From Zeugodacus cucurbitae (Eukaryota; Arthropoda; Insecta; Diptera; Tephritidae), in the NCBI RefSeq assembly GCF_028554725.1, contig NC_071670.1:49651501-49715500 (forward strand): DNA of 64,000 nucleotides, written 5' to 3'. A program made the position numbers and the translations under genes. Positions 10,166 through 24,451 of this stretch are shown here, in pieces; the first letter of the stretch is position 1, and each line of letters begins with the position of its first letter. The notes below the pieces were generated by a model. That model worked only from the letters and a program-made list of their open reading frames with translations, made no database searches and had not been told where the DNA came from.

Positions 10166-12439
10166 TCACAGAAGCAAACTTAAAATTTGTAGGATCATCT
10201 ATTTATCTGATAATAGCGTCACACAGAACCATAAATCGGCGAAGAAGCACATCAAGCTTCTAGTAGTTTCTTCAGATATGACTCTGAATATTCACATTTG
10301 TACCTTTAAACCTCAGAATTGTATTATATTTTTTCTTCTTAATAAATATAATCATTATACGAATAAATGCATTTTCACTCTGGATAAACAACTACCAGAA
10401 TCCTGAAGCTACTTCATTTCACCTGAGCATCATACCACAAATTTCCGTCAACCGGAAGAACGTTAAAATTACTGCTGAAAATCCAAAAAATTCACTTTAC
10501 ATAACGAAGTGCTTAAAGCAAGTAAATATGAGTCGAACATTTTATAAATATTAATACAAAATGTATGGAGCGAAAAATGAGCGAAATATTTTGGATAAAT
10601 AAACTACCACACATTTCAGTTGATTAATTTGTAATGTGAAATCGGTGGAAAAAGTGCGCTTTAATTTTTGCACGCAATTAAGCATTTACTGCGCGGGCAT
10701 TTATGGTTAATTAAAAATTCAGCAGCAAAAGAAATAAATGCAAGTAAGAGAAGAAAACTAAAAAGAAGAAAAAGTTGTGGAAAACTGTGTTAAAAATATA
10801 AATGTGTGTGTATATATTTCACTTTTCAGCTCACTCACTTCATTAAAATTGTATGATAAATTTAGTCGGCAACTTTCATTGCCGCATTTTGTTGGTTACA
10901 CTGTGCAACCGAATTAAATATGCAATACTTTATATTCGGCGCAGTTGGATACATTGAGCTTGGCTTGTTGTTGTTGCTGTTATTCTGCTGTGGTTTTCAA
11001 AATTCCATGAATTCGAAGTTCACACAAGGCGGCAGCAATAAAGTTAATGTGTAGCCATTTGGATCATGCAACTTTTAGCACAACCGCAGTAAGGGTAGGG
11101 CATTTGTATATATGTATATACATACATACATATTTACAAGTGTTTTAGTATATATTGTTAGCATGTGTTTGCCTGACCGCTTGACACGCGTTTGATTGAC
11201 AGGCGCCACTGTATGGCAAAGTGAATTTCACTGCGGTTGAATTCGCAAATTCGTTTGGATTTCAGATATTCAAACATTTCAACCGCAGGCAAAATTGAAT
11301 TTTTTTTGGTTTCGCTATTGCTTGACCATTAGGATACATATGTCAAAAGTTTTGTGGTTGACATCATGTGGCGAATGCCAGGCATTTCATGGTCAATAGA
11401 CAGCTATAACTGTATATGTATATCTTGGTTAATTTAAATGCTTTATGATGTATTTATAGTCATATGTTAAATGGTGTTAGTGTTCATAAAATATTTGGGG
11501 ACAAAGTGAAGGTATTGAATATGATAGTTTGGAAGAAATATGAAAATTATTGAAACAAAAATAGGGATGGAACTCCAGATCAAAATCAGATAATCAGATC
11601 CGTTCAAATACTCTGGTTTTCAGAACTTAGAGGAATAAATCCTATAGATAACAACACATGAACACTAAAGCGTCAGAAAAGTTGAATACTGATTTGTGGT
11701 TTAAGCAATAATCAAAAGTGAGAGATTTTTCATGAAATCCTTAACTTCAGAACATCAATATCACACGATCCGTCAGAAGTGGTAGAACTTTAATGGATCG
11801 TTTGTTATCGAACATGAATTCAGACTCTTAGTCATTCTGATTTCGTTAATCTAATACGAAGTAAAATCGGGTGAGCAACCGAGTTCAAGTTCCCTGAATT
11901 CACCGTTTGTAAACTCGAACAACTTCCAAACAAACCGCACCGTCAGTTCTGTTTTCTTTCGATTAAAGTATAAAGTGGTACGAACGAGTGAAGTAGATAA
12001 AAAAGAAAGAGATCAGTTCATGAAATAAAGAATAAGTGCACTTGAATCACAGATCCTTCAAAAGTCAGCTGATAACTATCAATCTTAGAACTCGGCTGAG
12101 GATCGAAACAATAGCAAGTTTCATGCAGTTCATGTTATTAGGCTAAAAACCAAGCCTCAAAATGCTCTCTCACTAGAAGTGGGCACTTTATAGATCTCTC
12201 ATTATACCAGTTCTAATGCTTTGGTTGTATTTGGTCAAAAAATAGTAAAGACCCAAACCAATGTATAAAATTACAAATCACAAATTCTAGTTAGAACTTT
12301 TCTTACTAGAAAAAAATTTTAAACTGGAAAATAGTCTGAACTAGAACTAACTCAAGTTTGTGTGGATTTCTTGAAATCATACTATTTTTTCAAGTATTAT
12401 TAATTCTTGTAAGAATTGCAAGTGTTGTCGAGGGATGTG
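10166..12439. other. Intron 1 sequence, no gene recognised
   Basis: AT-rich intronic sequence with a few ATACATA and CAACAA microsatellite-like tracts. No exon or element recognised. Confidence 0.4.
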
Positions 12440-12770
12440 GGAAGTGTAAAAAAGTATCGATATACATATTTCATATCGATGTTTTTTGGAAATATCATTA
12501 TCGGCTTTTATATGTTTGTAAAAAAATATCGATATATCGATGTATCGGTATTTTTCCAACAACTATAATGCAGGATAAAAAATATTTCCTTTTTAAGATT
12601 TTTTAATCCTAAAATCTATAAAAAATATCGTTAAACCTTTTCGATACTAGAAATTTTATAACGATACATCAATATATCAAAATTTTAAATCTCGCTAACA
12701 AACATCGTTGCATTGAAAATATAATATCGATGTATCGGTATTTTTTCAACAAGCCTGGCGTTGTTCTTAA
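12440..12770. repeat. TATCGATA/ATCGAT-rich diverged repeats
   Basis: Three imperfect copies of a motif built from ATCGATATATCGATGTATCGGTA followed by a T run and CAACA occur at about 12450-12500, 12521-12562 and 12722-12757. Two contain TATCGATA (12455-12462, 12527-12534), the core of the Drosophila DRE element. They may be debris of one palindromic repeat or a regulatory cluster. Confidence 0.55.
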
Positions 12771-15700
12771 AAAAATTATTACTAGAGCTCTTAATAATCT
12801 GAAGTTGTTCGCTTATTTTCATACTGTGAGATATGAATGTATTCATATCCACATTTAATAACCACCCTAATACATACCTAAGCTAGCGCTTAACTTATCT
12901 GCAGTGTGTAGAAATGGAAATCTAATGCGACACGGAAACTGCGGTGTTAGGCTGCGTTTGAAAAGTTTTAGCGTGATGTACGATGAACACACAACTGATG
13001 AATGCCTTTGGGGCTAGCACACGATTTCTGCTTTATGTCAGGAAATCCTAACAGGAACTACAGGAACACCGAAGCATTCAATTGAAAGCGCCTGCACACA
13101 ATGAAATCACAGAAAAATGGAGTAAAGAGTAATTGAATTGAAATGTGAGCATGGATGTGTGTGTGTGTGTCTAGATTTTAGTGACCACATATCACTTGGA
13201 AATGCGAATACGCAATCACTATATTATTCAGATCACGAGGAGGAGTAGCTCAAGGCAAACCGAAATTACGAGAGTGTCGATGCCACAAAAATGCAAGGTG
13301 TGTTTGTGGTTGATGAGCTCAGATACACACCTATTTACACATATGCAAACCAAGTAAAACGGTACTAATAGCTGACAGATAAGCTGATTGGTAATTCGGA
13401 CAGGTACAAAGATATATAAATGTACAAATACAAACATACCAAGTACAAACAAATTAGTAGAACTAAGCATAGTTTTGTACTTGAGTAAATCGTTCTTAGC
13501 ATTGGCTATACCAAAAATGTTGAAATGAAGACGAATTGTTTCTGGCTCTTGATTTGAAGGCATCGATCTATTTGTGTATGTACGGGTATGTGTGCAATAA
13601 ATAATTTAATTGGTACTCCAATTTTGAAGAAATGATGCAATTCTACTAATGACTTAAAGTGTGCGATTCTAAATATTTGGAGAAAGGAAGGGGTATTGAA
13701 TTATAAAATGTAATTTGGTTGAGGTTAGAAACGTTTTCGAATAACTACAAATTCATAAATTAATTGAGGAGCTATAGATTTCCACAAAGCCACGTTCATT
13801 TTGAAAAAAAGAGATCCTGACGTTGGATATGGAAGCCCAGACAATCATGGCTATTTTGAATCACTATGAGAAAACCAAAATCGCATTTAGGTGGAAATCT
13901 TGGAACTAGCTATATTGTTGGATAGGGTCCCAATGATTTCTCATTTTTTACGAAATACGATAATATTTTTTAACATCTTCGTAAAATCAGTGTATCACTC
14001 ATTGAAACTGTGTTTTGAGCACTGGAATATTTGAAAAGGGCAGCATCTAGATGAGAATTATATGAGAGGATGTAATAATGATTGATTCATTGAACTTATT
14101 ACAGAACTCTAGATTGAAAATGGTACGAGAAAAGCTAACTTTCTGGCAGTTAGAAACCTTATTGTCTCTTCTTGATGAGTCCAAAGTAATCAGACAAAGA
14201 AGTAAATATCGTCTGTGGAAAACTTATATATAGGAGGTAGTTTCAAAATCACTGAGATCTCAAACCGAAGCTTGTGCGCTCCGCTACGGCTGATAATGCA
14301 TTCACCGTAAACTGGCCAAGACTGCACAGATTTTAAACGGTGTCTTAAGAAATGGTCTTGGAACACTATAAATTCTGGAAGACTAATCAATTTGATTTGG
14401 GATATTGTGGATTTAGGATAGATCAAAAACAAATGATACAGGACTAATAAGAACTGAGTAGTATGAAAAGAATGATTAAAGAGATAATTCTTCGTACGAT
14501 ATTGATGAAGTATTTTTAATTTTCAAATACAAAAATGATAGTGTGGAAGAAACTCAAAAGTTAAAATCAGTAGAGTTTAGTTGGTTTTGGACTTATCGAA
14601 AATGAATGTTCCAATTCTATAGAGATATATTTAATTTATTAGATAAAAAATTTGCATATTTTATGAGGGTGTGAAAAATTAAGGAATTAAATATTTACTA
14701 TACGAAATGTGATTAGGATAATCAGGTATCCCCAGCAGAAGGTAACGGCATTTCAACAACGACATCAACTTTATCAATACATTACTACAACAATTGAAGA
14801 AGAAGAAGTGCAAAATATAAACCGAATTAGAATCTTATGAATAAATATCGTCCAATTTTAGTAAAAACACATATTTTGCAGCCACAACACCGAAGGATAC
14901 CAATATACATATATTAAAATACTATCACTGCTAACTGTACATACATATTTGGTGGAATCTCTGGGTGTAAAGTTAAATTAAAACCAAACCTTTGACATGA
15001 CTTATATGCCTACCAACGCCTACTCATCACACCTGCTCTAATTCCACTATTCATTGTTGGCTATAACAAGCAATAGCAACAAAAAAGGTGGTGAATTTGA
15101 ATAAATCAGTTAGCGACCGCAAATGTATGTCAAACACTCGAATTTGTACACCCTAATCTGACACAGCTGCAAACGGAGAAAAGTACAGCTTACAATGCAG
15201 CTTAGCCGACATACATACGAACAGTTGTACCAGAGCTGCTAGTTATAGTTAGTAGTATTGTTAAGGACATTTAAATTAGAACACGTAGTGCAACTAGCTA
15301 AATCCTTGTGCAATAATACAAGTATAATAGTAGAGCTAACGGACCGAACATTGCTATACTGCTACCTGTCGTAGAAGCGATACACTCCAAATAGACGATG
15401 CAATTGAGAAATGAAAACCGTAATTTACTGCTGCAAACAGAGTCGACTAATATTTATAATAACTCAGTGAAGTTCCAAGCAATATATGTATATAAGTGCG
15501 TATATTCATTACCCTTTGTGCACCTCTGCGTTGATTTTCCAATTTTAACGATTTGACATGAACCTCCCACCACACAAGGTAATTTTCTATAGAAACCACA
15601 GATTATTAGCAACACATACAGTAGTTTCTAATTTGCAATGGTGGTTTTGCGCTCAACCACACACGCACGCACATGTCGATTGTTGTATACAATACAATTT

Positions 15701-16374
15701 TACGGGAATGTCGGTTATAACCCAGCAGAAAATGAGATGAAAGAGTTATTAACATTTTGGAGTATTCCCATACGGTCTTAAAGTAGCATAGCGAGCCTGA
15801 AAGACAACCATATGTCAACGAATGAGGTATTGTTGCAGTAAAAATTCTTTGAACTTTGGAAATCTGCATAGTAATCTTGATAGAGCCGATTTTCAAGAAA
15901 TATAAATTCTATAAAATCAGCGGAAAACTTCAAATTTTATATTTTGAAGATCATCGGCAAACAATTACAGAACTATTAACAGAGCAAAGTCGATTTTAAT
16001 AAAAATAATAACACACTTTGGACTAGTAGACCTTTCGAAGCCTAACATTTTAAAGAAAATAATAAAAAGGCCTTTATTCAGGAAACAAGGTATAGTTATA
16101 ATATAAATTAAGATATCTCACCACACTATATCGTCTGAAAATATGATTTCTGGCGATTTGTAAAGTAGTCCTCTGCGACGAGGAAAATCTGTTCAATTAA
16201 TATTTTTGCAAGTTCGAATATTAGGCAAGAGCGCGAAAAAACATTTACCTGATATGCTGGCTCAATGGAAACCACTTTTCGCTAAATTGGGCTGTTTTTA
16301 TACAATCTGTAGCCGAGTCGGACCAATATTTTGATTGAGCTTTGTCGCCATTAACAACACCAACGTTGTCAGCA
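12771..16374. other. Intron 1 sequence, no gene recognised
   Basis: AT-rich intronic sequence with a TG microsatellite (about 13157-13170). Small open frames (13228-13563, 14190-14432, 15558-15896) lack domains or splice support. An isolated CAGGTAG (minus, 15362-15368) has no TATA neighbour. Confidence 0.4.
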
Positions 16375-16835
16375 TCGAAATCCAACTCAATCACTCTTCC
16401 CAACAGGTGCTACTTTGGACAGAGTAGACAAAGTAAAGTGCTCTCTCGACCAAACCAAAATCAAATCCCATTATTCCCGTCCTGATATATGGCGCAGAAG
16501 CGTGGACGATGACAACATCCGATGAAACGACTCTTGGGGCTTTCGAAAGAAAGGTTTTGGGTAGGATTGATGGTTCTCTGAACATTTGGAAACGGCGAAT
16601 ACCACAGACTATGGAACGATGAAACGATGAGCTGTACGATTTATACGACGACATTGACATATTTCAGCGAATAAAAAGACAGGGGCTACGCTGACTAGGT
16701 CATGTTGTTCTAATGAACGAAAATGCTCCACCTCTGAAAGCGTTAGATACCGTACCCGCAGGAGGAAGCGGCGGAAGAGGACGAAATCAACTCCGTTGGA
16801 AAGACCAAATGGAAAGTGACCTTCACTTGGTGATA
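16375..16835 (+). mobile_element. RTE-type retrotransposon fragment, C-terminal part
   Basis: The plus strand encodes a broken C-terminal segment typical of RTE-clade non-LTR retrotransposons after the reverse transcriptase: YGAEAWTMTTSDET, FERKVL, NDELYDLYDDIDI, QRIKRQGLR, LGHVV, ENAPPLK, PAGGSGGRGR, LRWKDQ. Stops interrupt it. The 5' reverse transcriptase and endonuclease are missing, as is usual for truncated insertions. Confidence 0.75.
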
Positions 16836-18904
16836 TTCGATGTTCTTTCCGCCAATAGGATAGACTTTCATCGAAGCAGGTTTTTGTGGAGTTTGCGGTT
16901 CCTTTTGTTTTTTTGTCTCGGGTGTGTTTCAATGAATACGTGCGTCGACACAGAAAGTCTTACAGTTAGAGTTCCTATTGACTAATATTCCATAGGGAAT
17001 ACTCGCTCACTTCGAATCGATATCAAGAACTTTTGACACTTTATCTTCTATGTTAGTCGTTTTCGAGACACCTGGCCGTGGATCGTGCGACCCAATTATT
17101 GTCGGCCATCGAAGAAGAAGAGTCATCGTTTAGTGTTTCCAAGCGCTTTTTGATTCCACTGCATGACTTTCCTTCTAGATATCGGAATCAACAACCATTC
17201 TAACGAAGTTTGGAGAGTAGCCGTATATGAGAATGTACTACACCATAGATGATTCGTACTTATTATTAAGAGTAAATTCATCTGCCAATTTTTCAAGTTA
17301 TCATTGAAAATGAAAACTATAACTAAGCTATTTGCAAGTCAATCATTTTAGTAAGACTTTTTAACCTACAATCTGAGATCTATCTACTACTACCACCTCT
17401 AGACTTTTATTCGATCGGAATGAGCAATCAGCTATCTATAATTTATACAGGATCTAATCTAGAACCAGGAACGGAATATTACAAGCCTTCCTCGAGAGTA
17501 ATTTAGAGACAACTCCCTTACTGCTAATAATTGTACCATTTTTTTTCTATAATATCATTCCTTTCGATAATTGCCTAAACCTCCTCTTTGGGAAATTCTC
17601 ACACAAATTCCACACTGGGATTACATGCTTGCATGGTAACGACGTTTAACCACACAAGCGAATGCATTCATACCGAAAGGATTATTTACTCGTTGTTGCA
17701 TGCGAATGCTTAGAGAGTTAGAGCCAACTGGACGAGAGACAAGGTATAATAGCGCTATGCGGAGGAGAGGCGGGCAACAAACGACGACTACAGTTGCATT
17801 TTGTGCATGCTGTCACTTTGTTTGTTTTTATTTTTTGCTGCTTTTCTTATTATACATTTCTCCATTTCTACGACAATTGTGCTCGAGCATCACCAAGCAT
17901 TGTCCATTGATACTCGAACTCGAGTGCTGCTCCGAAGTATCTGCCGCTTGTATGGCACTTATGCAGATGCAAATATTTATTGCTAATGCCATTGTAGCCG
18001 AAGTTTACTTTGATAGCAGATTTCCACTCACAAAACGTAGAATAAATAAATACATACATATGTGTGTACAATATTTGTCTTTCAAATAAGGACTACTACG
18101 CGCATATCAGTGTGTGTATTATGTGTATGACAATATGGAAATCCTTTTGCATTTGGTCAATGACTTAAGCGCATTAAGTAAATACTGCGTGTACGCTAAG
18201 ACGACATATCAATGAACTGCGGTTAGTTTATGTCTATATATTTACAAAAGTATTTATTTGAGGAAAAAACACACGCCACAAAGTCCTTGGCATATCACAC
18301 ATATTGCTACAATACAGTTGTGCATATGACTCGTGTGGATTTAATATTTACAGTAAATAAAATATGTGTACAACAATTGTACTTGTTGTTGTTCGATGCG
18401 TATTTATTTGTTGAGAGAAAATTACCACATAAGCAAATACATAATTTGCATATAAAAATATATTTACTTTTTTTTTGTTAAAATTGTTGTTTATTTGTGG
18501 CGTTAATTTCACTTAGTGGCATTTGTACACGAAGTGTCAATATTATTGTAGGCGACTTTTGCGAAATGTTACGTGAGCTTCAGTGGTTGCGGGGCACCGT
18601 ATGTGGAGAGTAATCATTATTATTTATTCTATAAAATTAAAGTATTTGGAAAATTTGTGTAACTTTTAGCTTAGTGACTATTAAAGAGTGTACATTTGCA
18701 TTTGAATTTAAATCCTCTCTTGGAGGGTAAAGACAACAAATTATCCGTTCAAACAATAACATTTTTTGCCATATGTTACCGAAATACGAAATATTACCTA
18801 ATATGTATGTTAGAAGATCCTCTATTTGGATAGGACTCCTCTATACGACAGGAAAATGTGAACAGTGAGAAATAGGATATATATTTACGGGAGATTTTAA
18901 TACG
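16836..18904. other. Intron 1 sequence, no gene recognised
   Basis: No exon with coding logic found. The open frame at 17700-18089 is Cys/Phe/Leu-rich and not family-like. Confidence 0.4.
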
Positions 18905-19175
18905 AACAAGGTGTGTTCAAGAAATGACCGGATTTATTCATTCGTATACAGTAATGTTGTATGTCGTCTTCAAAATTGTCCCCATTCTATATTATGATCT
19001 TATGCCAGTACTTCTTCCAATCTTCGAAACACTTCTCAAACTCGATTTTTGGAATAGCCTAAGGTTCGTTAAGCTATTTTTCTTATGCTTGCAAAATGAC
19101 GGCCCTCTAAGGTTCGCTTTATTTTTGGAAATAGGAAAAAGACTCACGGAATCATGTCTGGTGAATATCTAGGCT
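18905..19175 (-). mobile_element. Mariner transposase C-terminal remnant
   Basis: Minus-strand translation in shifting frames gives FFLFPKIKRTL, then IPK with FEKCFEDWKKYW-like sequence, the C-terminal end of mariner transposase. The adjacent TGTTCAAGAAATGACCGGAT resembles a mariner terminus. The 5' two thirds are absent. Confidence 0.65.
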
Positions 19176-21868
19176 GGGGCAGCGTAAAAGATTAAGAGAA
19201 AAAAAAAGAAAACAAGCAACGATATGTGAGCTTTTAACAAACGAAAATCGACAAGTTCATAAAAACAGGTCTATCTTAAGGGGTTTAACATACTTCAAGG
19301 TCATGTATATCAACATAATATAAAAATTCTTCAAATTCGTGAATTTTCAAATTTTACAATTCTCGTTTTTGAACACATCACGTACACGTGTTTTGCGTAT
19401 TCGGCGATTACCTGCTATTGCAAAAAGGGATCAAAGAATTTGGTCCTGGATTCTGAGATTGGGACGATTGGACCATATTTTTAAACGCACCACGTATAAT
19501 GAAAGATGTATTCACGTGACTATTCGTCTAGACTAGAAGCTTTTAAAGTTCTATGCCGAATAACCTCTATATAGCTTCAACCTAGATTTCTGGACATAGG
19601 AATATTTGTAAAAAATATAAGACGAACGAAATCTGAGGCATTCATTTTGACCTAGAGTCCCAATACTAATTTTTTCTCGCAGTCATCTTGAGAGAATTAA
19701 AGTTTTATTTAGCTTAGAGCATACGGAAAGAGCTCAATACTTCAGTGGAAGATACAGGAAATAATTGTGATGATAAGACGAAAGGGGCTGAAAATCAAGA
19801 GACTTCAAGCCGATTAGCCGATTAATTAAATATGATGCAAAGAAATATGAAATGCGCAAATGTAAATCTAAAGTCACTAAACAATGCAAATATGACACTT
19901 GTGAAGTCGGAATTTCTAAGAAAAAATTTACATTTTCATCTGATTGCAATGTGGATCCCACAAATGGACTTATACATTCATATTTAATACTTAACCTGTA
20001 ACAGCAGTATGATGAAAGTTGTTAACAGATTCATTGAGAAGACGTGAAAAAGCAGAAGGGATTTTCTGATCGGACTTCAAAATGATGATTTTGTTATTCC
20101 TTAAATTCGATGTCATAAAACTCGGGTGGTATTTTAATAGAAAGGTATATTAGACCTAAGCACAACACTCGGCTGGGTATTAGTTTTGTCGTAAAGTGTA
20201 TTGGAAAAGCCAGTATTATTATATTAAAGTTTGTAGCATGTTTGGCAACAATTCGAATACGATTTAATGATTTTGTATTTTCTTCAGTGAATATTTAAAT
20301 ACAAAACAAAAAAATTATAAAACCACGGTTATAGCATATACTATGTATGATGCTTCTGAGCAATTAATTCAAAGTTCATAATAACAATACAGAATTCTAA
20401 ATTAAAAGTCCTGACCTCAGGTAAATATTGTTACGCTGGACTATGAGATCTTATGAGCAGCAACCACATTCAACCCATCGCTAGAGCTAGATATTTTAAA
20501 GCTACGGATTTTTTAAGAAGCAATTGCATAAAATACTTAAATCAGAAATCTCATAATCTTTTCGGCGTCAGTAAGAAAATTTTAATCTAGGAGATACTAT
20601 TGGTCGAAATTACATGTTTCATTTGAAACTTTTACCCAAAAAATGCCAAAATAGTGTATTAACGAAGAATATATGTATGTATATACCACATAGTTGTAGG
20701 AACTATCCTTTTTACAATAGGAAATGGTAGACAATTTTTCTGAAAAAGCTAGGGTTATCAATAGGCACTTGTTCTGATAGACTAAACTCAATAAAACCAA
20801 ATGTTAGGTTATTTACAACAAAAACTATGCCACCGCAGACGATTCGCATCACTACAGTGTTGAGAAGCAGCGAACTTTCTTGAAAAATATATATATTCGT
20901 AGATGCATTCACTGCATGCAATCATGAATTTACCCAAGTTATATGCACAGCTTCCCTCTTCCTAATTGCATGGTAGTAAAATTTAAGTTGTAAAAGTTTT
21001 TCAAAAGTTCAAAAGTGAGCAAATTACCGAGTGATTACGCATTTGTGTGCATTTGCTTGGCAACTAAACAAGAAATCTAAAAACTGCCAAAACTTTTTCA
21101 AGTGAAAAGAAAACTTTATATACCAGCGCACATATGTAGATAAATTATGGAGTAAATAAATATGTTTTATGTTAAGTGTTACATTACTGCGCGAGGGCAA
21201 GTGAGTTGGAAATTTAATAGAAGAATTTTCACCACTTAAGTGTACGAAATGAAGAATAACTCAAAAATTTACAGATTTATTATGAATAATATATTTTAGG
21301 TGGTGGTGTAAAAGTTGTTGATGTGTACTTATGCTATTTCTGCGGAATTTAAAATTTTGTTAAAAGAAAATTTATTCTATTTAATTTTTAACTTTTCATA
21401 GCTCCTTCACACTAAGTTTTTTTCTTAAGAAATTTAGCATTTTGCAAGCTCATGCCTTGTGGCACTTGATTGAGCATTTAGTAAAAAGCATTTGAGTTCT
21501 TGACAGCTGTCCGAAATCAATACTGTTCATTACAAATATGTAAATTGTTTATTAAAATATATTCACTTCAACAACAGCTGTTGTGGGCTAATGCTTGACA
21601 AGGCTAGTAAAAAAGTTTAAATATAGCTGTCACTGATTACATTTTAATGAATTTGTAATGACTTAATTTTGTGTATACAAAGTGATTTCACATTTGAAAA
21701 AAATTAAAATTGCCAAAGTTTCTGTGTAATTGGCAAACAAGTGAGGTTTGTATAAAATTTGAGAAATAAAAGTTAAATTGGTGTTATCAAAGTTAAAAAT
21801 ATATTTTTCTATAACTACAATATTTTAATGCTTTCACACTGATTATTATTATATGAGTATTCACTTAC
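19176..21868. other. Intron 1 sequence, no gene recognised
   Basis: AT-rich intronic sequence; nothing recognised beyond small random open frames. Confidence 0.4.
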
Positions 21869-21936
21869 CTGTAAGTTGATGTTAAAGCGTATGGTTTGAA
21901 CTGTACTTCGTTTGCGCGAATGCGAAGAACGTCTAC
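21869..21936 (-). CDS. Candidate 68-bp minus-strand exon
   Basis: On the minus strand a strong acceptor (CTCCTCTTTTTCAG) precedes 68 bp that end in CTTACAG followed by the donor GTAAGTG. Two frames are open across it: one reads RRSSHSRKRSTVQTIRFNIN, the other VDVLRIRANEVQFKPYALT. The exon length is not a multiple of three. It lies antisense inside intron 1 of the membrane-protein gene and would belong to another gene, whose other exons I could not find. It may be a chance pair of splice sites, but both match consensus well. Confidence 0.4.
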
Positions 21937-23438
21937 CTGAAAAAGAGGAGCAAGAATTATTCTCAGAAGGTTTTAAACTTAGTAACGGTTAAGATAAATA
22001 TACCTACAACTAACAATATACGCATATCTTGAATAGAAAAATACAATGCTATGTTTATGAAATTATTTAACTTATATCTATTAGATGCTTTCGTTTCGCC
22101 ACTACTCCGCTCGCTATGCTTGAGCGTCGCTCTCTTGTTGAAGAGTGTTCATATGAGAGTGAGAATACAATTAAGTAGTTATAGTATGTAGATAAAAGCG
22201 TAAGATACAAGTTATTCTATCTGGTTTTGATTTTGCTGGTTTATTGGCATTTTCGATACGCCACTCCCCAGCTTTGGTGAGTCGGTTAAATAATAATTCA
22301 AAGCTTTGATTTATACTGACTTATATTTTCACTTGAAAGGAGTGAAATGAGGAACCCAAGCCAGAGCTTTGCTTACTCTCTATATAGCTAATATTGTCTA
22401 AATCTGGCGAACTTTTTCAATTATAAATATATTATAATTATATATATTTTTCCGCAATTATAACACTTTTCAGTAATATTTTTCCTTTATAAGGAAAAAC
22501 ATTTTATATATGTAACTCCTAAATTTCAAAATATAACTTTTTATTATTCTATACCAAATGCACCCTCAAAGTAGCAAAACCTTAGTAGTGCCCAACACAA
22601 TTACCTCATATAAGCTGTAATTATAATATTAATTAATTGTAATTCCCCAATCGAATTCAATTAGCATTTTTTCGAGGCAACTATAGCGGAAATGGTGTGA
22701 GTAATTAATGTACATATACCCTTAGCAATAAGCCTTACTGTGCCATATGAGAGGCGCAGGCTCATGTGCTTTTGCAAGAGCTTACACTATCAACTTTGTA
22801 CATATTATATCAGTGCCCTGTGTATGAGTAGTTTCACCCACAATTGTTAATTCATACACACATGTATGTATATATAAATATCTCCTTTAGTTCAGGTCTC
22901 CTTTGGGGCAATAATTTTGGCACTTATACCATTTTCGCTACTCTGCCTCTAATAGCACAAACGAGCAATTATTTCAACAATTCGGGCTGCTATAATTAAT
23001 TAAGCTTCCATGGGGAAACGTTGACTGCTTTTTGCGCAGCATTTCCTAAAAAATGTGGCATTTTTGTTACTTCACTTTCAATGGCTTCATTAAAATGCGC
23101 ATTTCCCTGCTGGGAAAATGTAGTTTAATTAAATTAATTGAAATATTTTATTTTGTCATTTTCATTTATGTCGTTTGCAGTGGAATTTAGCCAATTCAAA
23201 ATTGAATAGAAAGAGTTGTATGCTAATGAAGTGATGTAGAAATGATATGATGAATTATAAAATATAATTGAGAACAAACAAAAGTTGCGTTTAATTAAAG
23301 TGGAGATAGCAAAATAAAGAGATTATGTTAAAAATGTATCATAGGATGAAATGTGGGAGATTTATTTCTGTAAGCAAGTCTAAAAGAATTTCATCAAAAA
23401 TGATAACCGTACAATTCGACAGCCGTTGAAAAATACTT
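21937..23438. other. Intronic sequence, no gene recognised
   Basis: AT-rich. A more GC-rich patch at about 22085-22135 with GAGAGCGACGCTC-type sequence might be regulatory; no further support. Confidence 0.35.
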
Positions 23439-24451
23439 GAAGCAACAAATGTTGCTAAGAGAGTATTATAGTTTTGTCCACATAACGGTTGTTTGTAAGT
23501 CCTAAAACTAAACGAGTTAGATATAGGGTTATATATACCAAAGTGATCAGGGTGACGAGTAAAGTTCAAACCCCTATGTCTGTCTGTCCGTCCGTGCAAG
23601 CTGTAACAAAAACACATAAAGAGCTATAACTAAGCCATAAATAAAGTTATTAAAATAAAATTTGGAGCATAGGATCGCATTAGGGAGGGGCACATTTGAA
23701 TGTAATTTTTTTTGGAAAAGTGGGCGTGACCCCGCCCCCAAATATGTTTTTTTATATATATCTTGCAAACCAATAAAGCTATATTAACCAAACTTTCTGC
23801 AGTCGTTTCTTTTAGCCGTTTCCTTATACAGTCCAAAAATTAAAGAGATCGGATAATAACCACGCCTACAAAGGTTAGGTTGAAAATGACTAAAAGTACG
23901 TTAACTCACTAACGAGAAACGTCAGAAACACCAAATTTTACGTTAGAAATGGCAGAATGAAGCTGCACTGAGATTTTTTTACAAAATGTAAAATGGGCGT
24001 CGCCCACTTATTGGTCAAAAACTATATCTCAAGAACTACTAGACAGATTTCAATGAAATTCGGTATATAATATTTTCTTGACACTCTAATGACACTGGTG
24101 GGCGACTTGACACTCTAATGACAATATGGGCGAAATCGGTTCACAACTACGCCTACTTCCCATATAACTCAATTTTGAATCCTTCTGATTCGTTCACTTT
24201 ATAATGTATACATAAGGAACCCATAAAGATAGCGAAATAAAACATTACACAAATACTGTATTTGAGCTGTGACATCACTTGTGGAAAAATTGTCAAAATT
24301 GAACCATGACTTTTCAAGGCCCCTAATATCAAACATGAAGAACTCAGTGCCTAAGGGTGATTTTTCACCGAAAATATAGCTAAATCTCTAAATAAATTGC
24401 GAGAGTATAAAATGTTCGGTTGCACCCGAACTTAGCCTTTCCTTACTTGTT
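23439..24451 (-). mobile_element. DINE-1/HINE-like element, copy A
   Basis: Non-autonomous Helentron-type element. One side begins with sequence degraded from TCTCGCAACAAAGTTGC. The other ends GCGAGAGTATAAAA, a hairpin (TTCGG-TTGCAC-CCGAA) and CTTAGCCTTTCCTTACTTGT. The core has a (GTCY)n microsatellite (TGTCTGTCTGTCCGTCCGTG, near 23577), the diagnostic DINE-1 feature. A 17-bp stretch, TTGACACTCTAATGACA, occurs twice within it near 24075-24125. Open frames inside are not genes. Confidence 0.72.

Noticed and set aside
15558..15589. Possible short first exon (ATG ... AAG|GTAATT)
   Set aside because: Weak donor and only about ten codons; no matching downstream phase evidence.
17700..18089. 129-codon open frame
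   Set aside because: Composition is random-like (Cys, Phe, Leu-rich) with no promoter or conserved motif seen.
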